A stretch of DNA of 64,000 bases from the NCBI GenBank assembly GCA_964640665.1, contig CAZXHT010000006.1, positions 1 through 64,000 of the forward strand. The letters are read 5' to 3'. How positions within the stretch are numbered: the stretch's first letter is position 1; each line of letters begins with the position of its first letter. Below the pieces are notes generated by a model. That model was not told the DNA's origin and made no database searches. It saw only the letters and a list, made by a program, of their open reading frames with translations. Below are positions 32,983 to 41,020 of this stretch, one piece after another. Position numbers and translations under genes: made by a program. Origin of the DNA: DATKYQ01 sp964640665. GTDB lineage: Bacteria; Myxococcota; B64-G9.

Positions 32983-33999
32983 TCACACCATGCGCTTGCG
33001 CATCTGAGAGAAAAACTCCTCCGGCTCGACGCCCTCGGCGTTGAGCCGGGCCATGAACTCTTCCACCTGCGGGTGGATTGCCACCTGGTCCACGTCGGCG
33101 AGTTGCACCATCCAGCCCAACCGTCGCGCCATGATGAACTTCAGGCGCATTCTTTCAGGCAATCGTAGAAACTCGTCGCAGGTATCGAGCAGCCCGTCGA
33201 GATCACCGGGCAGGTCGCCTTTCAACTCCATCAGCAGGTTGAGTATGTGATCGCTTTCCAATCGGCCATGCAACTCGCCGAGACCCGAGAGAAAACGTCG
33301 AATCTCACCCACCATCTCGACTTCGCCCAGCGGGACGAAGTCGCCGGTGGCTTCCAGTTCGGCCAGCGGCGTGCGCGGGATCACCGCCGCCGTGCGCAGG
33401 CGCACGAAGTCGGGTTCGATCTCGCAAAGCGCCGAGGCCGAGTCATCAGCATGGGCTTCAGAAAAAGACTTACCGCCCAGCCCGGGCATGACGTACTCGC
33501 TCAGCTCAAATCCGGCAAGCTTTGCACGCCGCCCGCCTTCAATCTGCTCGGCACGCGTCGTGCCCTTGCTGACCAGATCGAGTACGGCATCGCAACCGGA
33601 TTCCATTCCCACGTGCAGCCGATCGAGACCCGCTCTCCGAATGCGCTCGAGATCGGAAAGCGAGCGTCGCGCCAAAGTGTGCGAGCGAGCGTAGGCTGTA
33701 ATACGCTCGACACGCGGAAAACGCTCGCGAACGCCCTCGATAATACGCACCAGGTCATCAGGCTTGGTAAGCAGCGGGTTGGCGTCCTGCAGAAACACCG
33801 TGCGCGGACGATCTTTGTAAAACTTGCGCATCTCGTCCAGGTCGGCGAGCACGTCCTCGACACTGCGCAGCGAGAATTTCGTGCCCTTGTAGACCGGGCA
33901 GAATGCACACATGTTCCAGGGACAATTGCGCGAGACCCTGACCAACAAACTGCCAGCCTCAGACGGCGGACGGATCGGACCCTGTTCAAAATCGGTCAT
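32983..33999 (-). CDS. radical SAM protein with CX4CX2C cluster motif
   Basis: The 338-residue protein has RNCPWNMCAFCPVYKG at about 24-39: Cys26, Cys31 and Cys34. The spacing of four residues between the first two Cys differs from the common CX3CX2C; I recall NCPWNxCxFCPVYKG as a conserved signature of an uncharacterised radical SAM subfamily, so this is not a mutation. The barrel follows: FLQDANPLL, ITAYARSHTLARRS, LHVGMESGCDAVLDLVSKG and YVMPGLGGKSF, the latter with the GGE-like glycine pattern. It should bind a 4Fe-4S cluster and cleave SAM; product and substrate are unknown. It is monocistronic or precedes the small ORFs at 32.5-33.0 kb. Confidence 0.9.
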   Translation of the reverse strand: MTDFEQGPIRPPSEAGSLLVRVSRNCPWNMCAFCPVYKGTKFSLRSVEDVLADLDEMRKFYKDRPRTVFLQDANPLLTKPDDLVRIIEGVRERFPRVERITAYARSHTLARRSLSDLERIRRAGLDRLHVGMESGCDAVLDLVSKGTTRAEQIEGGRRAKLAGFELSEYVMPGLGGKSFSEAHADDSASALCEIEPDFVRLRTAAVIPRTPLAELEATGDFVPLGEVEMVGEIRRFLSGLGELHGRLESDHILNLLMELKGDLPGDLDGLLDTCDEFLRLPERMRLKFIMARRLGWMVQLADVDQVAIHPQVEEFMARLNAEGVEPEEFFSQMRKRMV

Positions 34000-34087
34000 G
34001 TGTTGAACCTAAGGTCGATCGGGCTCGCAAGTCAACAAGAGCAATCCGCGCTGTAGGGATTTTCCGTGAGAATCGGAGAGATCGCAG

Positions 34088-34118
34088 AAACACCTCCCCG
34101 CGGCGGGGGGAGGTGTTT
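34088..34118. terminator. strong intrinsic hairpin upstream of the ribosomal block
   Basis: Perfect 12-bp arms AAACACCTCCCC and GGGGAGGTGTTT with a 7-base loop, followed by TTA on the plus strand. It stands between the start of the radical SAM gene and rpsL, so it may shield the ribosomal operon from upstream transcription. The rest of the 34000-34320 gap shows no gene. Confidence 0.6.
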
Positions 34119-34321
34119 TAACCTCCCCGTATATCAAGTGAAAAACCAAGTCGGTCTCCAGAATCCAATCTTGGGGTATTTTTTCCTGAAAAACCCCAAA
34201 ACTTGGCTTCCGACGAGCCTGTACGCCCAATGTTATGGGGTATCGTTCTCCACGCTCCTCGTACTAGGTCATATACAATGCTGTCTTGCTGACAGCGCGG
34301 AATGCTCCCTGCAGAAAATTC

Positions 34322-34350
34322 TTGACATGCGAGACACGTGGAAATAGACT
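34322..34350 (+). promoter_or_regulatory. promoter of the rpsL operon
   Basis: A perfect TTGACA (34322-34327) is followed after 17 bp by TAGACT (34345-34350). The 80-base leader contains a small CTCCG-T5-CGGAG hairpin at 34356-34370 and the site AAGGAG. Confidence 0.62.
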
Positions 34351-34434
34351 CCAACCTCCGTTTTTCGGAGAGTGCCCGATTTACAAGGAGTTGCGGGCGG
34401 GAGCCGGCGAGGCCGGAAACAGAAAGGTTATTGC

Positions 34435-34806
34435 ATGCCGTCGATTAATCAACTCGTTCGCAAGAGCCGACGCAAGATCAATGTTCGTACCAAGGCTCCG
34501 GCCATGAAACGCTGTCCCCAGGTGCGCGGAGTATGCGTGCGTGTCTATACCACCACGCCTAAGAAACCAAACTCTGCGCTGCGTAAGGTCGCCCGCGTGC
34601 GACTGACAAACGGCTTCGAGGTGACCAGTTACATTCCCGGAGTGGGGCACAACTTGCAGGAGCACTCGGTGGTGCTTATCCGAGGCGGGCGCGTCAAGGA
34701 TCTGCCTGGCGTTCGTTACCATGTCATTCGCGGCACGCTCGATGCGTTGGGCGTGGACGGCCGCAAGAAGAGCCGCTCGAAGTACGGCACCAAGCGGCCC
34801 AAGTAG
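34435..34806 (+). CDS. rpsL: 30S ribosomal protein S12
   Basis: Start at the ATG giving PSINQLVRK, the family beginning; the frame upstream is not S12. 123 residues, normal. The decoding-site segment TTTPKKPNSALRK and the RGGRVKDLPGVRYH loop are intact, with the Lys residues whose change gives streptomycin resistance in wild-type form. The loop before RGVC reads APAMKRCPQVRGVC. First gene of the block; rpsG follows after 15 bp. Confidence 0.98.
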   Translation: MPSINQLVRKSRRKINVRTKAPAMKRCPQVRGVCVRVYTTTPKKPNSALRKVARVRLTNGFEVTSYIPGVGHNLQEHSVVLIRGGRVKDLPGVRYHVIRGTLDALGVDGRKKSRSKYGTKRPK

Positions 34807-34821
34807 GAAGGCAGGAAAAGG

Positions 34822-35292
34822 ATGCCACGCCGTCGAGAAGTTCCCAAGAGGAAGATAATCCCCGATCCCAAGTACCATGATCGCATGGTTGCCAAGTTCA
34901 TGAACAACCTCATGTACCGCGGCAAGAAGTCGCTGTCCGAGCGCATTTTCTACGGCGCCATGGACATCGTCGAGTCGCGCACGCATGAAGATCCCTTGAA
35001 GATGTTCAAGAAGGCGATGGAAAACGTGAAGCCCGTTCTGGAGGTGAAGGCGCGCAGGGTCGGCGGTGCGACTTATCAGGTCCCCGTCGAGATCCGTTCA
35101 TCGCGCCGGACTGCTCTGGCAATGCGGTGGCTCATTAACTATGCCCGCGCGCGGGGCGAAAAGACCATGATGGAGCGTTTGGCCGCCGAAGTCGTTGACG
35201 CGGCAAACAATCGTGGGAGTTCCATCAAGAAGCGCGAAGATACCCACAAAATGGCCGAGGCCAATAAGGCATTTGCGCACTACCGCTGGTAA
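34822..35292 (+). CDS. rpsG: 30S ribosomal protein S7
   Basis: 156 residues, starting PRRREVPKRKIIPDPKYHD; organises the 16S 3' major domain. The segment YQVPVEIRSSRRTALAMRWL is typical. Start has AGGAAAAGG upstream. In most bacteria fusA follows; here there is a 281-bp gap and then tuf. Confidence 0.98.
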   Translation: MPRRREVPKRKIIPDPKYHDRMVAKFMNNLMYRGKKSLSERIFYGAMDIVESRTHEDPLKMFKKAMENVKPVLEVKARRVGGATYQVPVEIRSSRRTALAMRWLINYARARGEKTMMERLAAEVVDAANNRGSSIKKREDTHKMAEANKAFAHYRW

Positions 35293-35311
35293 GCGGCCTC
35301 GGCCGACATGG

Positions 35312-35409
35312 TATTATCCATGGCTCTTTGAAAAACTGAACGGGCGAACATTGTTTCATAGGGGTTCCCGTGCCGCTCCGGCACGGAGATCCCGTCTTAG
35401 TCGCTTGAG
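35312..35409 (+). promoter_or_regulatory. boxA-like leader with hairpin before tuf
   Basis: In the 281-bp gap before tuf, TATTAT (35312-35317) could be a -10 box, with no clear -35. Directly after it GGCTCTTTGAAAAAC (35322-35336) resembles the boxA antitermination element TGCTCTTTAACA of rRNA leaders, bound by NusB-S10. A perfect hairpin CCGTGCCG-CTC-CGGCACGG follows at 35368-35386. The rest of the gap to the AAAGGAG in front of tuf has no gene. I infer a separate tuf transcript or processed leader. Confidence 0.4.
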
Positions 35410-35573
35410 CCACCGCGTCTGGATAACCGAAATCAATCGGAAGATCTGAACCGTAATCACGGCGCTGCCGCCGGCCTTGCCGGGCGGGTGAGTTGTGTCG
35501 TGACGTGCCGGCGCTGTTCGTTCGTTCAGAAGAATAAAAGAACGGAAATTTTGAAACATAAAAGGAGCGACTG

Positions 35574-36782
35574 ATGGCCAAGCAAAAGTTTCAGAGGACG
35601 AAGCCGCACGTCAACGTGGGGACGATCGGGCACGTGGATCACGGCAAGACGACGCTGACATCGGCGATCACCAAGGTGCAGGCGGCCAGGGGTTTGGCGG
35701 AGTTCCAGTCGTATGATCTGATTGCGCGGGCGTCGATATCGCAGGGGCGGCGCAACGAGATGAAGATCCTGACCATTGCGACCAGCCACGTGGAGTACGA
35801 GACGGAGAAGCGGCACTACGCGCACGTGGATTGCCCGGGGCACGCGGACTACATCAAGAACATGATCACCGGGGCGGCGCAGATGGACGGGGCGATATTG
35901 GTGGTCTCGGCCGAGGACGGTCCGATGCCGCAGACCAGAGAGCATATATTGCTGGCGCGCCAGGTGAACGTGCCGGCCATGGTGGTGTTCTTGAACAAGG
36001 CCGACGCGGTGGACGATCCCGATCTTTTGGAGTTGGTGGAGTTGGAGGTCAGGGATTTGCTGAGCAAGTACGAGTTTCCCGGGGACAAGATACCGGTCAT
36101 AGCCGGGAGCGCGTTGAAGGTGATGCAGGGGGACGATCCGGACGGGAAGTGGGCTGTGAAGATCGAAGAGTTGCTTAGTGCGATGGACGCATCGATCCCG
36201 GAGCCGGTCAGGGACGTGGACAAGCCGTTCTTGCTGCCGATTGAGGACGTGTTTACGATTTCTGGTCGCGGGACGGTGGCGACGGGGCGAGTGGAGCGGG
36301 GAATAGTGAAGGTGGGGGACACGGTGGAGATAGTGGGGGTCAAGGAGACAGCCAAGACGGTGGTGACCGGGGTGGAGATGTTCAGGAAGCTTCTGGACGA
36401 GGGTCGTGCGGGAGACAACATCGGGACGCTGTTGCGGGGAGTGAAGCGGGAAGAGATCGAGCGCGGGCAGGTATTGGCGAAGCCCGGGTCGATCAAGCCG
36501 TACACGAGGTTCGAGGCGGAGGTGTACGTGCTGACGAAGGAAGAGGGAGGCAGGCACACGCCGTTTTTCAAAGGCTATCGGCCGCAGTTCTATTTCAGGA
36601 CGACGGACGTGACGGGAGACGTGACGTTGCCGGAGGGGGTTGAGATGGTGATGCCCGGCGACAACGTGACGATCAAGGTGGCTTTGATCACGCCGATCGC
36701 GATGGAGAAAGAGTTGCGATTCGCCATACGCGAGGGCGGGCGCACGGTTGGTGCCGGCGTCATTACCGAGATCTTGGAATAG
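35574..36782 (+). CDS. tuf: elongation factor Tu, with atypical switch I
   Basis: 402 residues; carries aminoacyl-tRNA to the ribosome. G1 GHVDHGKT (19-26), G3 DCPGH (86-90) and G4 NKAD (141-144) are intact, as are domains II and III (VFTISGRGTVATGRVERG, FFKGYRPQFYFRTTDVTG). Switch I differs: where the usual sequence is DxAPEExARGITI, this protein has a stretch five residues longer that runs ARASISQGRRNEMKILTI (51-68). The critical Thr (Thr67) remains. I recall related departures in planctomycete EF-Tu. Codon choice also differs from the neighbours: GGG, GCG, GTG and ACG dominate, while the ribosomal genes favour GGC and GCC. fusA is missing upstream; rpsJ follows after 26 bp. Confidence 0.97.
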   Translation: MAKQKFQRTKPHVNVGTIGHVDHGKTTLTSAITKVQAARGLAEFQSYDLIARASISQGRRNEMKILTIATSHVEYETEKRHYAHVDCPGHADYIKNMITGAAQMDGAILVVSAEDGPMPQTREHILLARQVNVPAMVVFLNKADAVDDPDLLELVELEVRDLLSKYEFPGDKIPVIAGSALKVMQGDDPDGKWAVKIEELLSAMDASIPEPVRDVDKPFLLPIEDVFTISGRGTVATGRVERGIVKVGDTVEIVGVKETAKTVVTGVEMFRKLLDEGRAGDNIGTLLRGVKREEIERGQVLAKPGSIKPYTRFEAEVYVLTKEEGGRHTPFFKGYRPQFYFRTTDVTGDVTLPEGVEMVMPGDNVTIKVALITPIAMEKELRFAIREGGRTVGAGVITEILE

Positions 36783-36808
36783 TCGCTGTGGACTAGGGTG
36801 AGCAAATC

Positions 36809-37117
36809 ATGAATATTCAGAAAATCCGCATTCGGCTGAAGGCCTACGATCACAAGCTATTGGATCAATCGGCCGGAGAGATCATCGACACTGCCCGCCA
36901 GACCGGGGCAAAGGTGTCGGGCCCGATTCCCATGCCGACCAGGATCAGTCGCTATACCGTGCTGCGCTCGCCCCACGTTGACAAGAAATCCAGAGAGCAG
37001 TTCGAGATTCGCGTCCACAAGCGGCTTCTGGATATACTCGAGCCGACCCAACAGACGCTGGACGCTCTCATGAAGCTCGATTTGTCGGCGGGTGTCGACG
37101 TCGAGATCAAGACATGA
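36809..37117 (+). CDS. rpsJ: 30S ribosomal protein S10
   Basis: 102 residues, beginning NIQKIRIRLKAYDHKLLDQS, with SGPIPMPTR and RSPHVDKKSREQFEIRVHKR as in all S10. It assembles the 30S head and works with NusB at boxA elements. The next gene should be rplC, but rplD begins 15 bp later. Confidence 0.98.
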   Translation: MNIQKIRIRLKAYDHKLLDQSAGEIIDTARQTGAKVSGPIPMPTRISRYTVLRSPHVDKKSREQFEIRVHKRLLDILEPTQQTLDALMKLDLSAGVDVEIKT

Positions 37118-37131
37118 GGTGGAGGTCGGAT

Positions 37132-37755
37132 ATGCCAACTGTAGATGTTTGGAACCTGGATCACGAGAAGGTAGGCACGCTGGAATTGGCCGATGACGTT
37201 TTTAGTCAGGCGTCGCGACCCGACCTCGTCTCGGACGTGGCCAGGTGCCAGATGGCCCTCATTCGTGCAGGCTCCGCCAGCACGAAGACCCGCGCCATGG
37301 TAAGCGGTACCGGAGCCAAGCCTTTCCGGCAGAAACGCACCGGCCGCGCGCGTCAGGGCACCCTCCGGGCGCCGGGCCAGCGTGGCGGCGGAGTGGCTTT
37401 TGGGCCCCGGCCGCGCAAATATTCGCCGAAATTGTCCAAGAAGGTGCGCCGGCTGGCCTTGCGTGCATTTCTCAGTGACCAGGCCCGGGAAAACAAACTC
37501 TTCGTGGTCCGTGAGTTCGATCTGCAGGAGATCAAGACCAGCCACCTGGCCAAGGCCATCACCAAGTTCGGGCTTTCGAAATGTCTGCTGGTTGACAACA
37601 AGGACAACCAAAAGCTGAAGCTTTCGGCCCGCAACCTTCCCCGGGCCGCCTGCAGAACCGTTGCCGGCCTGAGCCTGCTGGAGCTGTTGCGCTACGACGC
37701 GCTGCTGATCAGCGAGCGCTCGGTCAAGCAGCTCGAAGGAGCGCTGAAACCATGA
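37132..37755 (+). CDS. rplD: 50S ribosomal protein L4
   Basis: Start at the ATG giving PTVDVWNLDHEKVG, with GAGGTGGAGGT upstream; an ATG overlapping the rpsJ stop is in frame but lies before the ribosome site. 207 residues. The extended loop KPFRQKRTGRARQGTLRAPG, which reaches the exit tunnel, is present. In many bacteria L4 also represses the S10 operon. It sits directly behind rpsJ, so rplC is absent from its usual slot. Confidence 0.97.
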   Translation: MPTVDVWNLDHEKVGTLELADDVFSQASRPDLVSDVARCQMALIRAGSASTKTRAMVSGTGAKPFRQKRTGRARQGTLRAPGQRGGGVAFGPRPRKYSPKLSKKVRRLALRAFLSDQARENKLFVVREFDLQEIKTSHLAKAITKFGLSKCLLVDNKDNQKLKLSARNLPRAACRTVAGLSLLELLRYDALLISERSVKQLEGALKP

Positions 37756-38042
37756 AGTCGCCGGAAGAGATCATTCTCAGGCCGATCGTCACCGAGAAGA
37801 GCAACACCATTCAGGAGAAGAACAACCAGATGGTGTTCCGGGTAGCCAAGGACGCCAACAAGGTTGACATCCGCATGGCGGTCGAGAAGCTTTTCAACGT
37901 CAAGGTCGTCTCGGTCAATACCTACAGGACGCCCACCCGGCTGCGGCGTGTCGGCCGCAACGTCGGACGGCGGTCATCCTGGAAAAAGGCCGTCGTTCGC
38001 CTGCGCCAGGGTGACAAGATCGAGTTCTTCAGCGGCGTCTGA
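37752..38042 (+). CDS. rplW: 50S ribosomal protein L23
   Basis: 96 residues; start overlaps the rplD stop by 4 bp (ATGA). ILRPIVTEKSNTIQEKN and KLFNVKVVSVNT are family motifs. L23 is at the tunnel exit and docks trigger factor and SRP. Confidence 0.97.
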   Translation: MKSPEEIILRPIVTEKSNTIQEKNNQMVFRVAKDANKVDIRMAVEKLFNVKVVSVNTYRTPTRLRRVGRNVGRRSSWKKAVVRLRQGDKIEFFSGV

Positions 38043-38058
38043 TAGGAACGAGGTAGCA

Positions 38059-38892
38059 ATGGGAATCAAGATATACAATCCGAGAACGCCCGGCCGGCGC
38101 AAGATGACCGCCAACGATTTTGCTCCTCTGAACGGGGAAAGCAAGCCCGAACGGCGCCTGACTTCGCCCAAAAAGCGCTCCAGCGGCAGGAATAACATGG
38201 GTAGAATCACCGTGCGTCACCGCGGGTGCGGCCACAAGCGCAAGCTGCGCAAGATCGACTTCAAGCGCAAGAAGCTCGAGGTTGCGGCCAAGGTCAAGGC
38301 TATCCAGTACGATCCCAACCGCTCGGCCCATATCGCGCTTTTGCACTACGTTGACGGCGAGAAGGCCTATATCCTCTGGCCGGTCGGTTTGGCGGTGGGC
38401 GATGCCTTGGTGGCCAGCGAGCATGCCGATATCCGTCCCGGCAACCACCTGCCGTTGAGAAACATGCCCATGGGCACGGCCATTCACAACCTGGAGATCA
38501 AGCTTGGCAAGGGCGGACAATTGATCCGCGCGGGCGGCTCGTCAGGGCAGTTGATCGCCAAGGAAGGCAAGTACGCCCAGGTGCGTCTGCCCTCCGGCGA
38601 AGTGCGCAAGGTGCATCGCGACTGCTGGGCCACTGTGGGCCAAGTTGGCAATATCGACCACGAGAACATCAAGCTCGGCAAGGCCGGCCGCACGCGTTGG
38701 TTGGGCCGGCGCCCGTCGGTGCGCGGCGTGGTCATGAACCCCGTCGATCACCCACATGGCGGCGGAGAGGGCCGTGCGGGACAAGGCAACCCGCACCCGG
38801 TTTCTCCCTGGGGCTGGCCGACCAAGGGATACAAGACAAGGAAGAACAGGCGAACTGACAAGTACATCGTTCGCAGGCGGAAGTCGAAATGA
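38059..38892 (+). CDS. rplB: 50S ribosomal protein L2
   Basis: Start at GIKIYNPRTPGRRKM, the usual beginning, with GAACGAGGT upstream. 277 residues. The C-terminal VVMNPVDHPHGGGEGRAG loop, with the His close to the peptidyl transferase centre, and the KTRKNRRTDKYIVRRR tail are intact. Confidence 0.98.
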   Translation: MGIKIYNPRTPGRRKMTANDFAPLNGESKPERRLTSPKKRSSGRNNMGRITVRHRGCGHKRKLRKIDFKRKKLEVAAKVKAIQYDPNRSAHIALLHYVDGEKAYILWPVGLAVGDALVASEHADIRPGNHLPLRNMPMGTAIHNLEIKLGKGGQLIRAGGSSGQLIAKEGKYAQVRLPSGEVRKVHRDCWATVGQVGNIDHENIKLGKAGRTRWLGRRPSVRGVVMNPVDHPHGGGEGRAGQGNPHPVSPWGWPTKGYKTRKNRRTDKYIVRRRKSK

Positions 38893-38926
38893 GTGCCCGA
38901 AGTGCGGGTATGACGAGGAGCGAGAC

Positions 38927-39220
38927 GTGGCACGGTCGGTAAAAAAGGGTCCATTTATTGACGAGCACCTGATGAAAAAGGTTCTCGATGCGACGCGGAC
39001 GGGCAATAAGAGGGTCATCAAGACCTGGTCGCGCAGGTCGACCATCATACCGGAGATGGTCAGCCTGACTTTTGCCGTGCACAACGGCAACAAGTTCATT
39101 CCCGTGTTCGTCACCGAGAATATGGTCGGGCACAAGCTGGGAGAGTTTTCCCCGACCAGGACTTTCCGAGGTCATTCGGGTGACAGCAAATCCAAGCCCA
39201 GGCCGGGCAAGAAGGGTTGA
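38927..39220 (+). CDS. rpsS: 30S ribosomal protein S19
   Basis: GTG start chosen because the family begins (M)ARSVKKGPFIDEHL; GAGGAG lies upstream. 97 residues; TWSRRSTIIPEMV and GHKLGEFSPTRTFRGH are typical. Forms the head of the 30S with S13. Confidence 0.97.
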   Translation: MARSVKKGPFIDEHLMKKVLDATRTGNKRVIKTWSRRSTIIPEMVSLTFAVHNGNKFIPVFVTENMVGHKLGEFSPTRTFRGHSGDSKSKPRPGKKG

Positions 39221-39263
39221 GCAGCGCCGGAGGCGTACCGGTAAGCTCCGCTAAGCGAGGACG

Positions 39264-39662
39264 ATGGCCATGAGCCAGAGAAAAAAGCGCAGGAAAGAAC
39301 GAGAGGCCGAGCAGCGCGAGATGCAGAAACACAAGCGCGCCAGCCTTCACTATCTGCGGGTTTCCCCGAGGAAAGTCAGGGCCGTGGTTGATACCATCCG
39401 CGGGCGGCAGGTCGAATACGCCTTGGCGGTCCTCGATTTTACCAGCCGGGCGGCGGCCGCCCCGCTGGCGAAGATATTGCGCGCGGCCGTGGCCAACGTG
39501 GCCGATTCCGGGAACGTGGACATCGATACACTGGTGGTCAAGGAGATCATGGTAGACCAGGGTCCGATGTTGAAGCGTTTCCAGCCGCGAGCCATGGGGC
39601 GCGCCAGCCTGATTCAGAAGAAGACCAGTCACGTCCGCTTCATGCTGGACGAGAGAAAGTAA
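39264..39662 (+). CDS. rplV: 50S ribosomal protein L22
   Basis: 132 residues, slightly extended at the N-terminus by a basic QRKKRRKEREAEQREMQKH stretch. The core LRVSPRKVRAVVDTIRG and the tunnel hairpin FQPRAMGRASLIQKKTSH are intact. A second ATG two codons in is also possible. Confidence 0.96.
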   Translation: MAMSQRKKRRKEREAEQREMQKHKRASLHYLRVSPRKVRAVVDTIRGRQVEYALAVLDFTSRAAAAPLAKILRAAVANVADSGNVDIDTLVVKEIMVDQGPMLKRFQPRAMGRASLIQKKTSHVRFMLDERK

Positions 39663-39673
39663 GGAGGCCGTTC

Positions 39674-40324
39674 TTGGGCCAGAAAGTAAATCCGATAGGG
39701 TTCAGATTGGGCTTCATCCGCTGGTGGGACTCGAAGTGGGTGTCGCGTAAAAACTACGCCAAGTGGCTTCACGAGGACATACGCCTGCGAAGGTACATCC
39801 GCAAGCACCTCGAGCGGGCGGGAATCTCACGCGTGTTCATCGAGCGAGCCGGAGACAAGGCCAAGGTCAACGTGTTTACCGCGCGGCCGGGCATCGTCAT
39901 CGGCAAGCGCGGCGCCGGCGTCGAGAACCTGAAGAAAGAGTTGCAGAAGCTCGTGGACAGCGAGGTCTTCCTCAACATTCGCGAGGTTCGCAAGGCTGAG
40001 TTGGACGCCCAGTTGGTCGCCGAGAACGTGGCCGGCCAGCTTATCAACCGCGTGGCCTTCAGGCGGGCGATGAAGAAGGCGGTTTCTACATCGTTGAAGT
40101 TCGGCGCCAAGGGCATCAAGATTCACTGCGCCGGCCGCCTGGGAGGAAGCGAGATGTCCAGGCGCGAGTGGTACCACGAGGGGCGCGTGCCGCTGCACAC
40201 GCTCAGAGCGGATATTGACTACGGCCTGGCCTTAGCCAAGACGACCTACGGCACTATCGGGGTCAAGGTGTGGATTTTCAAAGGAGAGATTCTGGATACA
40301 ACCCGGCGCACGTTGAGAGCGTAG
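39674..40324 (+). CDS. rpsC: 30S ribosomal protein S3
   Basis: TTG start, giving GQKVNPIGFRLGFIRWWDS, with AAGGAGG upstream. 216 residues. KH-domain GIVIGKRGAGVENLKKEL and the C-terminal GRLGGSEMSRREWYHEGRVP are conserved. Part of the mRNA entry site. Confidence 0.98.
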   Translation: MGQKVNPIGFRLGFIRWWDSKWVSRKNYAKWLHEDIRLRRYIRKHLERAGISRVFIERAGDKAKVNVFTARPGIVIGKRGAGVENLKKELQKLVDSEVFLNIREVRKAELDAQLVAENVAGQLINRVAFRRAMKKAVSTSLKFGAKGIKIHCAGRLGGSEMSRREWYHEGRVPLHTLRADIDYGLALAKTTYGTIGVKVWIFKGEILDTTRRTLRA

Positions 40325-40358
40325 GGGTTCGTCCAGGGACGCACCCAGGGAGAGAGTT

Positions 40359-40775
40359 ATGCTGCAGCCCAGCAAGGTAAAGTGGAGAAAGATACAGAAG
40401 GGAAAACGCCGGGGCAAGGCCTATCGAGGCAGCGACCTGGCGTTCGGCGATGTCGGTATCATGGCCACGGAGTGCGGTTGGATCACCGCGCGCCAGATCG
40501 AGGCCAGCCGTGTCGCGATCACACGCCATGTCAAACGCGGCGGCAAGGTCTGGGTGCGTATTTTTCCGGACAAGCCGCTGACCAAGAAGCCTCTTGAAAC
40601 CAGGATGGGCAAGGGCAAGGGCTCTCCCGAGTACTGGGTGGCCGTGATCAAGCCGGGCCGGATCCTTTTCGAGCTGGAGGGGGTATCCGACGAGGTGGCG
40701 CGTGAGGCATTCCGGCTCGCCGGGTACAAGCTTTCGGTGGCAACCAAGGTGATCTCGCGAAAGGACGAGCTATGA
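40359..40775 (+). CDS. rplP: 50S ribosomal protein L16
   Basis: 138 residues. KWRKIQKGKRRGKAYRGSDL and RMGKGKGSPEYWVAVIKPG are family motifs. Binds near the A-site tRNA elbow. Overlaps rpmC by 4 bp. Confidence 0.98.
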   Translation: MLQPSKVKWRKIQKGKRRGKAYRGSDLAFGDVGIMATECGWITARQIEASRVAITRHVKRGGKVWVRIFPDKPLTKKPLETRMGKGKGSPEYWVAVIKPGRILFELEGVSDEVAREAFRLAGYKLSVATKVISRKDEL

Positions 40776-41017
40776 AGGCCGGCGAGTACAGGGAGAGAAC
40801 GATCGAAGAGCTGCGACACTCGGAGGAGGATCTCAGGCAGGATCTGTTCAACCTCCGCTTCCAGCACGCCACCGGGCAGCTGGACGACGTATCGCGCTTG
40901 AAAGCCACCCGGCGCGATCTGGCGCGGGTGAAGACCATCATTCAGGAGAGCGAACTGGGCATCAGCCGGGTTGCTAAAGGCGAGGCCGCCGGATCTCCCG
41001 GGCAGGTCGAGGAGTAG
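40772..41017 (+). CDS. rpmC: 50S ribosomal protein L29
   Basis: 81 residues, two helices: TIEELRHSEEDLRQDLFNLR and DDVSRLKATRRDLARVKTII. The last 20 residues are an extra Gly/Glu-rich tail. ATGA overlap with rplP. Confidence 0.95.
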   Translation: MKAGEYRERTIEELRHSEEDLRQDLFNLRFQHATGQLDDVSRLKATRRDLARVKTIIQESELGISRVAKGEAAGSPGQVEE

Positions 41018-41020
41018 CTC

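Noticed and set aside
33247..34056. 269-residue plus-strand frame opposite the radical SAM gene
   Set aside because: The minus-strand product has the Cys cluster and barrel motifs; the plus frame has none.
35720..35785. A pair of frameshifts as cause of the odd EF-Tu switch I
   Set aside because: The segment is five codons longer than normal, stays in frame, keeps the Thr and shows ordinary codon structure; shifted frames do not restore the standard sequence.
35526..36557. 343-residue minus-strand frame opposite tuf
   Set aside because: His/Arg/Leu-rich shadow produced by the G-ending codons of tuf.
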